The notes below the pieces were generated by a model. The model had not been told where the DNA came from, searched no databases, and was given only the letters and a program-made list of their open reading frames with translations. A DNA stretch of 64,000 nt from Ursus arctos (taxonomy: Eukaryota > Chordata > Mammalia > Carnivora > Ursidae). A program made the translations under genes and the position numbers. Where the stretch lies: the NCBI RefSeq assembly GCF_023065955.2, contig NW_026622997.1:17464001-17528000 (forward strand). The letters run 5' to 3'. Below, piece by piece: positions 12,269 to 60,938 of the stretch. Each line of letters opens with the position of its first letter. The stretch's first letter is position 1.

Positions 12269-12359
12269 TGTTTTTGTGTTTTGCCATTTTTGTTCATGTT
12301 TTGGTTTTGTTAGAGAAGATGAAAAACTGGAAAATACAAGATGTATGTGATATTTAATT

Positions 12360-13085
12360 CAACTTAATATTTATTGAATGTCTACCCTATGACAGACATT
12401 AGAAATAAAATGATCAGTAAGATATGGACCTTACCCTCAAGGAGGTCACAGAATTGTTGGGACAACTGTCATGTGAACTATTTTACAGAATGGAAACTAC
12501 AGTAAAGAAATTTGTGCAAGATTCAGAGAAGAATGCAATTAGGGATGGGCGGAGTGGGGATGGGGTCAATGTTAAGATGCTTGGAAGGCTTTAAGAGGAA
12601 GTCAGCCTGGGTGGCAGTTTTGGAAGTGTAAATGGTTCCACGTGGAGGGTTATCAGTAGAGGAAACAGCACGTACAAATGCATAGCAAGTATGCAACAGC
12701 TTGGTTTGTTGAGAGAGTGATGAGTCATTTCATGTTGTACAATGGTGGGAGAAGATAAACACAGAGAGGATGCCAAGAAATGAAATCTACCTGGGGGGTG
12801 GAGGGATAGAGAGCAGCGCTAGGGTTGCATTCACTAAGCAATGGAGAAGTCATTCTTTCACCAGATACAGGGTTTGCGCTGGACCAGCCACTGTTCAGGT
12901 CCTGGGGTTAGAGCTGGGCACCAGGCGGGCACCCTGTTCTCACAGAGCTTACATCCTAATGTGGGAGTCGGATGATAAGCTATTAGGGAGCGGTGTTGGT
13001 GTTAACAGAGGTGTGGACAGTCCAGGGACAGGTGGTCAGGGAAGCCTGGGAAACGGTGGCTGAGGTCACCAAGCACATGTTTGGT
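12360..13085 (+). repeat. Ancient dispersed repeat relics, family unassigned
   Basis: TATTTATTGAATGTCTACCC at 12369 with ACCCTCAAGGAGGTCACAG at 12433, and a second relic with CACTGTTCAGGTCCTGGGG (12890) and CACAGAGCTTACATCCTAAT (12941). Both look like the element at 5855-6260. Confidence 0.45.
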
Positions 13086-13433
13086 GCTGAGCATCGATTT
13101 AAGCCTGCATCTGTCAACTTGTTACTGTCCGTGCCAGAAGGACTGAAAGGCATCACGTCCTGTTGCTACAGAAAAATTTTTCCCTTCCAAGGAAATGCCA
13201 CTTCTGTGGGGGGCCAGGGGGTGAAGGGAGCCGAATCTACAAATACTAATTGGATTGAATGTGAAAGTTAATAAGGGGAAATCTCACTAAAATGGAGTTG
13301 GGAGGTAGGGCAGGGGGAGATCTCACGCTTTACCACTTGCCCTTAATTGCAAATCCGACAGGAAGAGATGGTGGACCTAGTAGGTGGATCCCAGCGGGAG
13401 AAAGACTTTCCTCCTTCCCCAGCAACAGCCCAG

Positions 13434-13611
13434 CCAATGAGAAGCCACTGTATTTCTAATCCCGTTTACTCCAATGGACTTTTTGTTTATGACAGCTTCT
13501 CCCAACTTCGCGGCTCCTCTATAAAAGAGAATCCACTCTTTAGTTTGGGGGACTTGCCTATGGTTTTGCCAACAGCTTGCTCTTCGGGCAACTCCCTGCG
13601 ATTCCCGAAGA
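13434..13611 (+). promoter_or_regulatory. CCAAT-CCAAT-TATA cluster with downstream hairpin (candidate)
   Basis: CCAAT at 13434-13438 and 13471-13475, then TATAAAAG at 13520-13527, about 45 nt after the second CCAAT. A perfect 8-bp inverted repeat follows, TCTTCGGG (13581-13588) and CCCGAAGA (13604-13611), with a 15-nt loop. The arrangement resembles a TATA-type Pol II promoter, but no recognisable gene follows. NOL7 starts about 0.6 kb further on from a CpG-island promoter. Chance is a real possibility. Confidence 0.3.
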
Positions 13612-13949
13612 AACCCATTTTTTTTGCTGATAAAATAACTGGGAGTTTTATTTTTTAAGGTTAACAGGACCAAGTGGATCCCGGTGCTAGGTAGGGCCAC
13701 CGGAGCTTGTGGTCACAGGTTTCTGTGCTCCTGGACGGCATAGCCCGTGGCAGCGGGACTGGAGGAGGGGAGACCCAGACAACCCTGCTGTCAGCTTCCC
13801 AGAGGAGGTCTCACGATGGCTCTTCCCCTCCTAGAAACAAGCGCCATCCCGACCTGCTCTCACTGCGGGAGCTCCAGTCGGTTATTCAGGGCAGGGTGAA
13901 ATCCAGGTGGCGTCCCAGGCGGGGAAACCTCCCGGAGTAGGAGAGAAAA

Positions 13950-14500
13950 CATTCCCGCCCCCGCCAACGCTCCGCTCTCCTTTGACCACGCCCTTCCCCG
14001 TCTGCGCATGCTCCTCCGCCGTCGCGCTGCTGTCTCCTCATCTGCACCTGCAGGGGGCGACGCAACTCGCGTCGCGCGCTCTTCACGTCACGCTGCGCTT
14101 GCGCGTTGCTTCCGGGTCAGAGGCCAGACGGTCAGGCGCTGCGCGGGCCATGGTGCAGCTCCGGCCGCGCGCGTCCCGCACCCCGGCGTCGGCGATGGTG
14201 GACGAGGGCCAGCCCGCCTCCGAGGAGGAGGAGGAGGCGGAGCACGGCCTGTTGCTTGGACAGCCCAGCAGCGGCGCGGCCGCGGAGCCGTTGGAGGAAG
14301 AAGACGAGGAAGGGGACGACGAGTTTGACGACGAGGCCCCGGAGGAGCTGACTTTCGCCAGCGCCCAGGCGGAAGCACGAGAAGAGGAACGGCGGGTTCG
14401 GGAGTCGGTGCGCAGGTTCGGAGCTCGCCGCCGGCCGGGAGAACCGCCCCTTCCCGTCCCGCGCGTGTCGCCCCGCACTAACTTGTCCCTCTTTCAGGGA
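13950..14500 (+). promoter_or_regulatory. NOL7: NOL7 CpG-island promoter
   Basis: CpG-dense block covering the 5' flank and exon 1. Motifs seen by eye: NRF1-like CTGCGCATGC (14002-14011) and TGCGCTTGCGC (14094-14104), a CTCF-like core CCTGCAGGGGGCGA (14047-14060), a half-CRE CGTCA (14086-14090) and ETS-type TTCCGG (14110-14115). No TATA box lies near the start. A TSS somewhere in 14090-14140 would fit but is not proven. Confidence 0.8.
14150..14415 (+). CDS. NOL7: NOL7 exon 1 (coding part)
   Basis: 266 nt from ATG (-3 G, +4 G) to CGCAG|GTTCGG. Encodes [20 protein letters not shown], the acidic Glu/Asp runs and the [14 protein letters not shown] helix. The last two bases begin an Arg codon. 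Confidence 0.96.
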
Positions 14501-17500
14501 TAAAACGCTCCTGAAGGAGAAGAGGAAGCGACGCGAGGAGCTGTTCATCGAACAAAAGGTTAGAGGGTAGGGAGGCGTCTCCCTTTTAAAACACCGGGCC
14601 GGGTTTGATTTCCCGTGTGGTGCCCCAGCTGGGGGGGCTTAGGGGCGGGGAAAGTCGCTAATACGCCTTCAGACAACGGGGAAAACAAAGGCGCTTGAGC
14701 TCTTTGCTGTCCACCGAATGAAAACGGCAAGGGAAGAGTCGTGAATTCGAGATTCGGAGGGTTCATCCCACTTGGGACAGCTCACCATGACAGCCTAGTC
14801 GTCTAGCCTCGCGGAGGTCGTTTCTTTATCCGAAATTGGGTTGCAGTGAGAATTATGTGAGGTACTTTGTAAGCGGAGGGCTGTACGGCATGGAGTATGA
14901 TCGCTTTGCTCTCTGACGCTTGGCAGATGGGCCGCAGAGAACGAACTCCAGGTGGACGGGACTTAATTGAGCTCATTGTAGAACTGTGGCCTTTGGGCTG
15001 GCCTGCGGTGGGCAGCCTTCCCAGTCTTCACCAAGTCTCCCGGAGAGTGTGGAATAGGTTGTTTCGTGGGCCCTGTCTTCCCACAACTTAGAGATAGTCG
15101 AGGCAGGGCTCACCCCAATTCATTCGTCTAGATGTAAAACTGTCCTTAAAATCAGAAACTTCAGAAGCAAGTCGGGGCATACTGTCATGTACCTCACTGC
15201 TGATTAATTTTTAAATCTTTTTATCTAAGAAAAGAAAACTCCTTCCAGATAACATTCTAGAGAAGTTAACTACAGCTGGACCGACTATGTAAGTAGCGCA
15301 TCTTGTTACATACACTTTGCTTACGTACACCTGTTACTGATTGGTACACAGGTTTATTTGAATCCACATAATAGAATAAAAGAGTAAAAAGCTAGGCAGT
15401 AGATACTTGAATTTGGTGGGAAAGGTGGAGGGAATTAACTTTCCACTTTTCAGCCTTTTACCACTTCTTTTTGTTCATTCCTATAGCTAACTAGCTTCTG
15501 AGTTATTGATTCCAGGGTGTTTAGTCAATAAATGCTTGTGCTCCTGTCCTTGTGCTAAGGGCAGGGTAGATGGTGCTGAATAAAATAAGTGTGGAGACTT
15601 AGCATTTAGTGGAGTAGCAGACACGTGTCCACAGGCTCCTGAAGGTCCTCCTGTCCCGAACTTGCCTTGGCTGCTACCGCTTCATTCATTTAGCAGCTTT
15701 GCCCTCTATTGAATGGTTAAGGGCAAATGCTGTCGTCCTCTTCCTCATCTATCCCATGAAATCAAACTGTAACAGATTTAGACTTCTAAATATGGGGTAA
15801 TTTTTAATGCCCCAGGTGTCCCTCCTAAATGCGCTAAGTTCAGAAGTTTAGTCCCATATTTTTTACCTAGGCCGGTGGTTCTTAAGTTTCAGTAAAAACT
15901 TTTCCGGAGTTACTCAGATCCTGAATGATATATACATTCGGAGGCACGTGGCGGCACACTCCCCTTTTCTCTGTAGAAACCAAGCTCAAATGTCACCTCT
16001 TCCTTCTCTTACCCCCCACCCCATCGCTTCCTCCTTTGTATAGCTTTTCTACTGTGCAAGTGCTTCCGTATGGAAATCTCCGGTTGTATTTTGTCGGCTT
16101 ACGTTTGTCTCCATTCGACCAGTACTCCTTGAGGCTGGTCCTTGTCTCCATCCTCGTGTTTGTGCCCGAACTGCTGAATTAATCCTGTGATTTCTCCAAA
16201 TTAAAGGATGCCATCCTACCACCTTTCACTTCATATTTTGAATACTCTGTATGTAACACGCTTTTTTCTTAAGTCTTTAACTGTTCAGTAGAAGCAGTTT
16301 GCTGTAGTCAAGTTTGCTCATATGCCTTCACAACTTAAATTCTGAGAAGACACTCCATCCTAGAATATACTAGCTTGGGAATTGGTAGCAATGCATCAGG
16401 AGGGACTTTTACTTTCCAAAACGGATCCTGAGTAAAAACTGAGGGTGGTGGTAATGAAAGGGGGTATCTTATTTGTAAAGCCAGATGAAATTGTGTAATA
16501 AGTGGAGTAATCTTTGCTATCTGCCATACTTATCAGTATTTTTATTGTTCGTCCTTAGCATAAAGAAACCATCAGGAAAGTTGAAAGAAGGTATGAACTG
16601 TTTTCATTTAAACAACTTGCTCATGTAAGTGTCAGTGCATCTGTAGATATCTGAAGCCAAATGTCACTGGCCCGGAGAGAGTGTAGCTTGGACCTGTTAT
16701 CTATTTCTTACAAATAAAAATTGCACCGAAATTGGTATGAGTAGATATTTAAAGTGAACTCCAGTAAATGTTTCTGCTTTATTTTTACATAAGTACTAAC
16801 TAGAAATAAAACTCAATTTTTTAGCTAATTTGCAGAAGAAAAAGGAAGACTATGAAAAAGGAAGTGATTCCAAGAATGCTAAAGAAAAAGTACAAAAAGT
16901 ACAGTCTGTCGGGTAAGAGTCTTCTCTCTTTCTACAGAGAATGTAAAGGTGACGGAAGGGAGTTAAAGTAGTGGCTTATGTGGAGAAATATTTTAATTAG
17001 TAGTGGTTTCAGATTAGATTCTCTGTGGGAAAACCAATTCAGATGCTTATATAAGAATATTTGCCTACTAAAACATAAATGTTAGTCTATTTCTAGTAAA
17101 AGAAAATAGCCCTGTGATTCAGTTTTATTCATTATCTGTGCACATACAAAATTAGGATTTTGGTTTTTCACTATTTGAAGTAACAACAAAAATGCTCTTT
17201 ATTTTCAAAGTAAGCACGTTATCAGACTTGCGCATTTTGACCTTTTGTGTTGGTCACCAGCCAGAATAAAAGCTACTTGGCTCTACGGCTAAAAGATCAA
17301 GATCTGAGAGATTCAAGGCAGGAAGCAGCGAAGGCCTTTATACAGAATTCTTTGTATGGTCCAGGAACCAACAGAACTACTGGTAAGTTCTTTACAGACT
17401 GTTTCTCTGTTTATTGCAAATTAAACAAAAATGATAAATAATTCTCTTTTCTAGTAAATAAGTTCCTGTCTCTTGAAAATAAGAGGTTACCAGTGAAAAA

Positions 17501-17897
17501 GGCTGCAGCCCAGTTTCTGAATAATTCTTGGGGTAAGATCCAGCTTTATTCTTAGTTTTGGTTTTTTAAATATCGAAAAATGCTCTTTTTTAAGGAAACA
17601 GTAAATAATTATGAAGCATCGACGTTTTCCTTATAATGCCTTCTGTATTAGTATGTGAAAGGTGCTTCTGAAAAATAGATCGGCGTGGTATGTACGTACA
17701 TCTGTACAATCTGATTTAATAGACTTAATTCTAGTATTCATAGAATCTTAAAAACTTTGGAATTATTTCTTGGGAATTTTATATCTAATATTCTTAACTG
17801 CACAAAATTTTCTATTTTAGGAACCCAAAAAAAACAAAATGCAAAGAGGTTTAAAAGACGGTGGATGGTCAGAAAGATGAAAACGTCCAAGAAGTAA
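14150..17897 (+). CDS. NOL7: NOL7, nucleolar protein 7 (complete, 8 exons)
   Basis: Nucleolar protein of the small-subunit processome (relative of yeast Bud21/Utp16), involved in early 18S rRNA processing. Exons: 14150-14415, 14498-14558, 15230-15288, 16559-16590, 16825-16912, 17261-17382, 17455-17532, 17821-17897; total 783 nt, 260 codons plus TAA. All introns are GT-AG and all phases close. The N-terminus has two acidic runs ([27 protein letters not shown]), the middle a basic [11 protein letters not shown] segment, and the conserved C-terminal NUC129-type region contains [18 protein letters not shown] and ends [17 protein letters not shown], a likely nucleolar targeting signal. The start ATG has a strong context (GCC ATG G). 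An in-frame ATG at 13907 with no intervening stop lies in the promoter and was not chosen. Human NOL7 is 257 residues. A poly(A) signal follows 90 nt after the stop. Confidence 0.97.
14498..14558 (+). CDS. NOL7: NOL7 exon 2
   Basis: 61 nt between CTCTTTCAG and AAG|GTTAGA. Encodes [21 protein letters not shown]. Intron 1 before it is only 82 nt. Confidence 0.95.
15230..15288 (+). CDS. NOL7: NOL7 exon 3
   Basis: 59 nt between TTTATCTAAG and AT|GTAAGT. Encodes [19 protein letters not shown] and two bases of an Ile codon. The donor is close to consensus. Confidence 0.94.
15289..16558. other. NOL7: NOL7 intron 3
   Basis: 1.27 kb intron. Unique-looking sequence with a faint relic near 15520-15600; nothing else supportable. 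Confidence 0.6.
16559..16590 (+). CDS. NOL7: NOL7 exon 4
   Basis: 32 nt between GTCCTTAG and GAAG|GTATGA. Encodes (I)[10 protein letters not shown] and the first base of an Ala codon. Small, but collinear with human IKKSPGKVKE. Confidence 0.93.
16825..16912 (+). CDS. NOL7: NOL7 exon 5
   Basis: 88 nt between ATTTTTTAG and GG|GTAAGA. Lysine-rich linker [20 protein letters not shown] and KVQKVQSV, then two bases of a Gly codon (Ser in human). Confidence 0.94.
17261..17382 (+). CDS. NOL7: NOL7 exon 6
   Basis: 122 nt between GGTCACCAG and ACTACTG|GTAAGT. Encodes [20 protein letters not shown] then [20 protein letters not shown], the most conserved part of the C-terminal domain. Confidence 0.96.
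17455..17532 (+). CDS. NOL7: NOL7 exon 7
   Basis: 78 nt between CTTTTCTAG and TTGGG|GTAAGA. Encodes [20 protein letters not shown] then FLNNSW. Intron 6 is only 72 nt. Confidence 0.95.
17821..17897 (+). CDS. NOL7: NOL7 exon 8 (coding part)
   Basis: 77 nt after TTCTATTTTAG. Encodes [21 protein letters not shown] and TSKK, stop TAA at 17895-17897. The Ser in TSKK is one residue more than in human. Confidence 0.96.
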
Positions 17898-18010
17898 AGC
17901 AAAATGAAGAATGAGAACTTGTATGTACTTCTATGTATATAGTACTTAGTTATGTGGTTTAGACAGTGAGTTTTTCTGAAAAATCTAATAAATCATTTAT
18001 AAAAATCGTT
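17898..18010 (+). other. NOL7: NOL7 3' UTR
   Basis: Short UTR: AATAAA is 90 nt past the stop, and a G-rich element (TTTTGAGGGGGGGTC) follows at 18009. Confidence 0.75.
17987..17992 (+). terminator. NOL7: NOL7 poly(A) signal
   Basis: AATAAA, the only canonical signal in the first several hundred nt after the NOL7 stop. Cleavage is expected about 10-30 nt on. A T/G-rich element follows at once. Confidence 0.8.
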
Positions 18011-18704
18011 TTGAGGGGGGGTCATTGCAAAACTCCTAGATCTTCTGGGGGAAGCCCCCCACCACATTTCATCCTTCTGGAGTACAGGGGTGCCTTGCCA
18101 TCTCTGAGGATTACACTGGAAGAAGAAGCAATTTCAAAGGAATTGTTTTCCTTTTGCTGAGTGTTCTTGATTTAATCGGACGCGCGTCTTCCCCCCCGCA
18201 GTGCTGGGTGCGCGGCAGGGTGAGAGGGGAAGCGGACGGCTGGGGCTTTCCAGCTGCAGCTCTCAGCTGCTTTCATCTTGCACATGTTCTGGTGCTTTGG
18301 TGAGAATTTGTTTTACAGAATACAGAATAGGAAAGAAGTAACTGACAGAGTTTGTCTAAGTATAATTATTTCTTCTTAAAATTCAAGCCTCCGTGTACAT
18401 ACAAAGTTAAAAGTCAACCAAAGGATATGGTTATCTTGGTTACTTTACGGGCAACTCCCGTGCCATACTGTAGTTTTTATAAAAACAGAAGATTTCCTGT
18501 TCTCTGTCTGCAGCACCCACAATATCAGGTTTGACCCTAATCCAGGGAGGCCGATACACTGAAGACAGTCTTAGGTTGCAGAGCTCAGATTTACAGTAGA
18601 AACCGTTCATTTTAATTGCTCTAATTTTATATTAATCAGAAGTATGCAGATACCTGATATATAAACTCGACACTCTAGTATCTGTAATAGTAAATTTTTA
18701 ATGG
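18011..18704. other. Gap between convergent NOL7 and RANBP9 ends
   Basis: About 0.7 kb between the NOL7 cleavage region and the inferred RANBP9 3' end. It has a small GC-rich patch (18178-18240, with GGACGCGCGTC) and no recognised element. Confidence 0.6.
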
Positions 18705-19541
18705 CTGGTTAATTATATCACTACATTTTTATTGCAATATAGTACTCATTTAAGCACTTAAAAATGGAAGGTGTACAAAGATTAAATTAAGACACGGTAA
18801 ATTGACTAAATATTTGGTTTTTATATAAATAAAGGTCATAACCACACTGTTGACATGTAATACTGTTATAATACAACAGTTAAACTGTGAGTCTACAACA
18901 GAAGTCGTCTGTAGTTGAACAGGAAACAAAGTTGAAAAAGACCATGTTAAAACAAAACTACTGGGACTAACAGGTCGGGATTGTAAGTAGCAACAAACAT
19001 ATTCACTCAGCTCCTGAGTATTTCAAGTTTTACAGTACACATTAAAAATGATTTCTTCCATCAACACTATAAATTCAAACTGTTGGATGTTTATGCGTTT
19101 TGCAAGTTACACTGATTGAATGCTTATATGGGAGTGGGGGTCGGAGCATCTCCCGATTTGAAGTTTACGTCACCCACATGCTAACACAAACACAACTTGT
19201 TCCGGCTCCTTCCCCCCCTCTCCCCCAAACAAAGGCGGCAGGATTTTTTGGTTTCTTTTAGGTAATTCTTTTTAAAGGATTTGTGATGATCAATTTGAAC
19301 GTCTGAAATTCAGTAATATTTAACTCTTAGACAACTAAGAGGTTAAAGATGGAAAATAATTTCTCCTAACACCAAGTTAGAAAATCATTTGCATCATGCT
19401 GTAAACTAGGAAGCAATGTAAAGCGACAAAAACCTGTCCCCAGTACATAATTAAAAAAATCTAAATTTCAAATCAGCAGAGCTGGTCTACTTCCGTGTTG
19501 ACTATACGCCACAATATACTGTGAGCCCCTTAAATGCATAG
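18705..19541 (-). other. RANBP9: RANBP9 3' UTR (end inferred)
   Basis: Runs from the stop at 19542-19544 to the first canonical signal on the minus strand, about 0.81 kb, matching the size I expect for this gene's UTR. It is AT-rich and free of recognised repeats. Confidence 0.7.
18728..18733 (-). terminator. RANBP9: RANBP9 poly(A) signal
   Basis: TTTATT on the plus strand is AATAAA on the coding strand. It is the only canonical hexamer I see between the stop and NOL7. Confidence 0.65.
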
Positions 19542-57374
<37,833 letters not shown>

Positions 57375-58216
57375 CTGTTAAAAAAAGAAAGGGGGGGGGG
57401 AGAGGAAGAAAAGCAGGTTATTATAACCATATATGTAAAAATTACCAAATACTCTGACACATATCAGAACCCAACCCAAGTTGAAACTCACAGGACAGCT
57501 ACAAAAAAGTTCTACAATTCATAACAGCAAAAAAGGCAATATTAAGCAACAATAAAACCCAGATTCACAGTAAATTTCCATAGCACTAATTCATAAATAC
57601 ACCCAAAGTACTAGTAATAATTACGCACTCCACTAACAACTACAAAAACCTTTCAACTTATCTACATGTAAATATTTAGGATTAAGACTTCTAATAAAGA
57701 GTATAGGGGGACTTGTGGAAGAAAAAAGAAACAATAATTAGGAAACGATTATATTTCTAGAAAGACAGAGTAATAATCTAGACCATAAAGAAAGGGACAT
57801 GGATACGTATTTGGAAAAAATGTCAAATTCATATAAAAACATCGGAAATATTTAATAAAATTACATTTACAAGTATGTACTATATGGTATCCATGTACTG
57901 GTTTTCTCAGAGTTTGGCAAAATGACAAAATCAAATTAGACATGGGATTCTTAGTTTTTAATTTATCAAACTAAAAGAATAAAATTACCTCCAAAAAAAG
58001 AAATATAAAAGGAAAAAGTATTAAGGCATGCGATTCATTTTTAAAAGCTTGTAAAATACTAATAAAACCTGATAAAGATAGCAGATGCAAAAAAAGAAAA
58101 AAAAAGAAAGAAAGAGGCAAACCACCAACTAAATAAAAGAATAAAGTAAATCCAGTTTGTGAAAAGGTTAATTGACTATGATTAAAATGGCACTTGATAA
58201 ATTTCAACTACCATTT

Positions 58217-58398
58217 TTATTTTTGCTAAGATATTACTTATTTATTTGAGAGAGAGAGACACACAGAGTGTGAGCAGGGTGAGAGGAGCAGACCCCCCAC
58301 TGAGCAGGGACCCTGATACCGGCCTTGATCCAGAGACTCCAGGATCATGACCTGAGCTGAAGACAGCCGCTTAACTGATTGAGCCACCCAGGCGCCCC
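58217..58398 (-). mobile_element. CAN-SINE, antisense, diverged
   Basis: ATTTATTTGAGAGAGAGAGA through GAGCCACCCAGGCGCCCC. Flanks CAACTACCATTTTTAT and CAGCTACCATTTTTAAT are a slightly mutated target-site duplication. Confidence 0.9.
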
Positions 58399-58694
58399 TC
58401 AGCTACCATTTTTAATAAAAACTCAAGCAAAATAAAATGAAACTAAAATATGACACATTTTCCCAAATCTAATACAGCAAGATACTCAACAGTAAACACT
58501 GAAGCCATTTCCACTTAAAACAGGACATGGAATTGTCTACAACTGTTAAACATTATTCTGAAGGTTTCAGATAATTTAATAATATAATGAAAACAACCAG
58601 TATAATATTAAAAGATATAAAATAATCTTTATTTGTAGTTGCCATGATTATATACATAGAAAACTACAGAAACTACTAAAAGCTTTTAGAATTA

Positions 58695-59263
58695 CAGTTG
58701 ACCCTTGAATACTGGAGGGGCGGGAGGGGGCTGGGGTGCTGACTCCCATGTGGTCAAACATCCATGTATAACTTGATTCCCCCAAAACTTAACTACTGGG
58801 AGAGCCTGGGTGGCTCAGTTGGTTAAGCGTCTGCCTTCGGCTCAGGTCATGATCTCTGAGGCCCTGGGATTAAGTCCAGCATCGGCTCCAGGCTCCCTGT
58901 CTATGGGGAGTCTGTTTTTTCTCTCCCTCTGCCCCTGACCCCCACTTGTGTTCTCTGAGATAAAATCTTTATTAAAAAAAAAAAAAGAAAGAAAAAAAAA
59001 AAAAGAAAGAAACCCCAAAACTTAACTACTAATAGTCTGCTATTGACACCTTATGGATAACACAAACAGTGAACTGACATGTATTTTGCAGATTATGTAT
59101 ATTATATACTGTACTATTAGAATAAGGTCATAAGGAAGAAAAAAGAAAATGCTAAGAAAATCATAAGGAAAATATATCTATAGCACTGCGCTGTATTTAC
59201 TGGAAAAAAATCTGCATGTAAGTGTACCCATGCAGATCAAACCTGTGTCGTTCAGAGGTCAAG
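58695..59263. mobile_element. Tigger2/MER2-like DNA transposon interrupted by a SINE
   Basis: CAGTTGACCCTTGAATACTG at 58695, preceded by TA. The internal words ACTTAACTACTAATAGTCTG and TTATGTATATTATATACTGT follow, and the degenerate end GTTCAGAGGTCAAG is followed by TA at 59264. The CAN-SINE at 58798-59012 splits it. Confidence 0.75.
58798..59012 (+). mobile_element. CAN-SINE, sense, nested in Tigger-like element
   Basis: GGGAGAGCCTGGGTGGCTCA to a mixed A/GAAA tail. An exact 18-bp target-site duplication, CCCCAAAACTTAACTACT, lies at 58780-58797 and 59013-59030. Confidence 0.95.
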
Positions 59264-60525
59264 TATAATGAAGTTTTTCGGCAAAGTGACTGGATATTAA
59301 AAAAAAACACAAAAATTTAAATTTCTCTTCTAGTAGTACCAGGTAGAGAAAAAAAGTAGTGTAAACATACCAGTCACAAAACTACAGAAATCATAAAATG
59401 GGAATCTCAAGTATGGCATAAAAATAATATATAAAAAGCGTAAATAAATGGATATACTATGTATATCTGGATAACTTGACAGTACAAAAAGACTTATCTT
59501 TCCAAAATTAATATATACATGTAATAAGACTTAAGAAAGATTCCCAATAAATTTTCAAAACCAGAAAATGATTTTAAAGCTCATATGTAAAAATACAGAA
59601 TTTTAATCAAGAAGAACAATATTTTCAAAAGGAAAAATAACTTTGTGTTTGCCCGACCAGATAGTAAAACTCTGAGCGAGCTGAACTCACGAAAGCAGTA
59701 TTACTATCAAGAGCAGGTATCAAGTGAGATAAGAGTGACAAAACATCAAGAAACAACATTTAGATACACGGTCAGAAAGATTTATTAAGTGTGTATTTTA
59801 GCTCAGCCCCTCTGTTCCAAACAGAACCTACAATTTAAGTACTGGGAGGGAAAAATTACTTAAGAAGGTACAAGACTCAAGTCTTCGAGGAGAAGAAATA
59901 CAAAGCTGCGAGCAGGGATACGGCTAGGGACCAGCAAAGCTCTGGGTTTATGAGCACTCGTGATGCCTACAAGTTTCCCCTTCTGAGGACACAAGGACTT
60001 AAAATGTTCCACAAGAGAACATCAGCCATGCTCACTGCTTAAAGCCAAAAACTGGCTTTACGAAAGGCTCCTGAAAGAAGATGTGGAAACGCTGACACCA
60101 TCTGTTGCCTTGGTTAAAGCTTGTCGGACACCACGGTCTACTTAAGAGAAGTAGACGTCTCTTGACTAATATGGAACAAAGCAGTCGAACAGATCAGTGA
60201 CTGAATTGGCAAGGCTGCTAGTTCACCTTGAAAAGGGACCTGAGAACTCCAATGTACACCTGCTTTTAGTCTGGGGGCCCAGGTGTTAGAAAGTACAAAC
60301 TGTAATAAAAAGAAAATAAGTATAGAAAAAGATGAACAAAATGAAGAAAACCTTTAGATTTCCCAATCAAAATGAGACTACAAAAGCAAAATTCTAGAAT
60401 ACCCAAATATGAAGAAGGCCAGGGAAATACGTAACTGCAACAAGAATGCATTCTAGATGACACGAACAAGTGGACAGTAAGACAAAGAGGATATTTTAAA
60501 AAGTACATTTAGGATATGTAGAAGA

Positions 60526-60732
60526 GGGGCGCCTGGGTGGCTCAGTCGTTAAGCGTCTGCCTTCGGCTCGGGGCGTGATCCCAGCGTTCTGGGATCGAGC
60601 CCCACATCAGGCTCCTCTGATATGAGCCTGCTTCTTCCTCTCCCACTCCCCCTGCTTGTGTTCCCTCTCTTGCTGCTGTCTCTATCTCTGTCAAATAAAT
60701 AAATAAAATCTTTAAAAGAAAAAAAAAAAAAG
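60526..60732 (+). mobile_element. CAN-SINE, young subfamily, sense
   Basis: GGGGCGCCTGGGTGGCTCAG, the CGGGGCGTGATCCCAGCGTT diagnostic, the TATGAGCCTGCTTCTTCCTC segment, and a tail AATAAATAAATAAAATC followed by A-rich sequence. Confidence 0.95.
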
Positions 60733-60910
60733 GTCTAACATACATGTAACCAGAGTCCCACAAGGAGAAAAAGAGAGTGGGTTAAAAATTTTGAGAAAAA
60801 TTTCCCAGATTTGGGAAAAAGAAAAACATTTATAAATTCATAAGCCTGGCAAACCTCAGCAGGTTAAATGCAAAAAAAAGCACACCTAGGCACAAATCAC
60901 AGTCGAACTA

Positions 60911-60938
60911 AAAACAAACAAACAAACAAACAAACAAG
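60911..60938 (+). repeat. (CAAA)n short repeat
   Basis: Six tandem CAAA units. Confidence 0.9.

Noticed and set aside
12182..12357. Phe/Ser/Leu-rich frame across the TTTC repeat
   Set aside because: Translation of a microsatellite.
60542..60763. 73-codon minus frame and similar frames at 140-334 and 61485-61691
   Set aside because: They are translations of CAN-SINE sequence.
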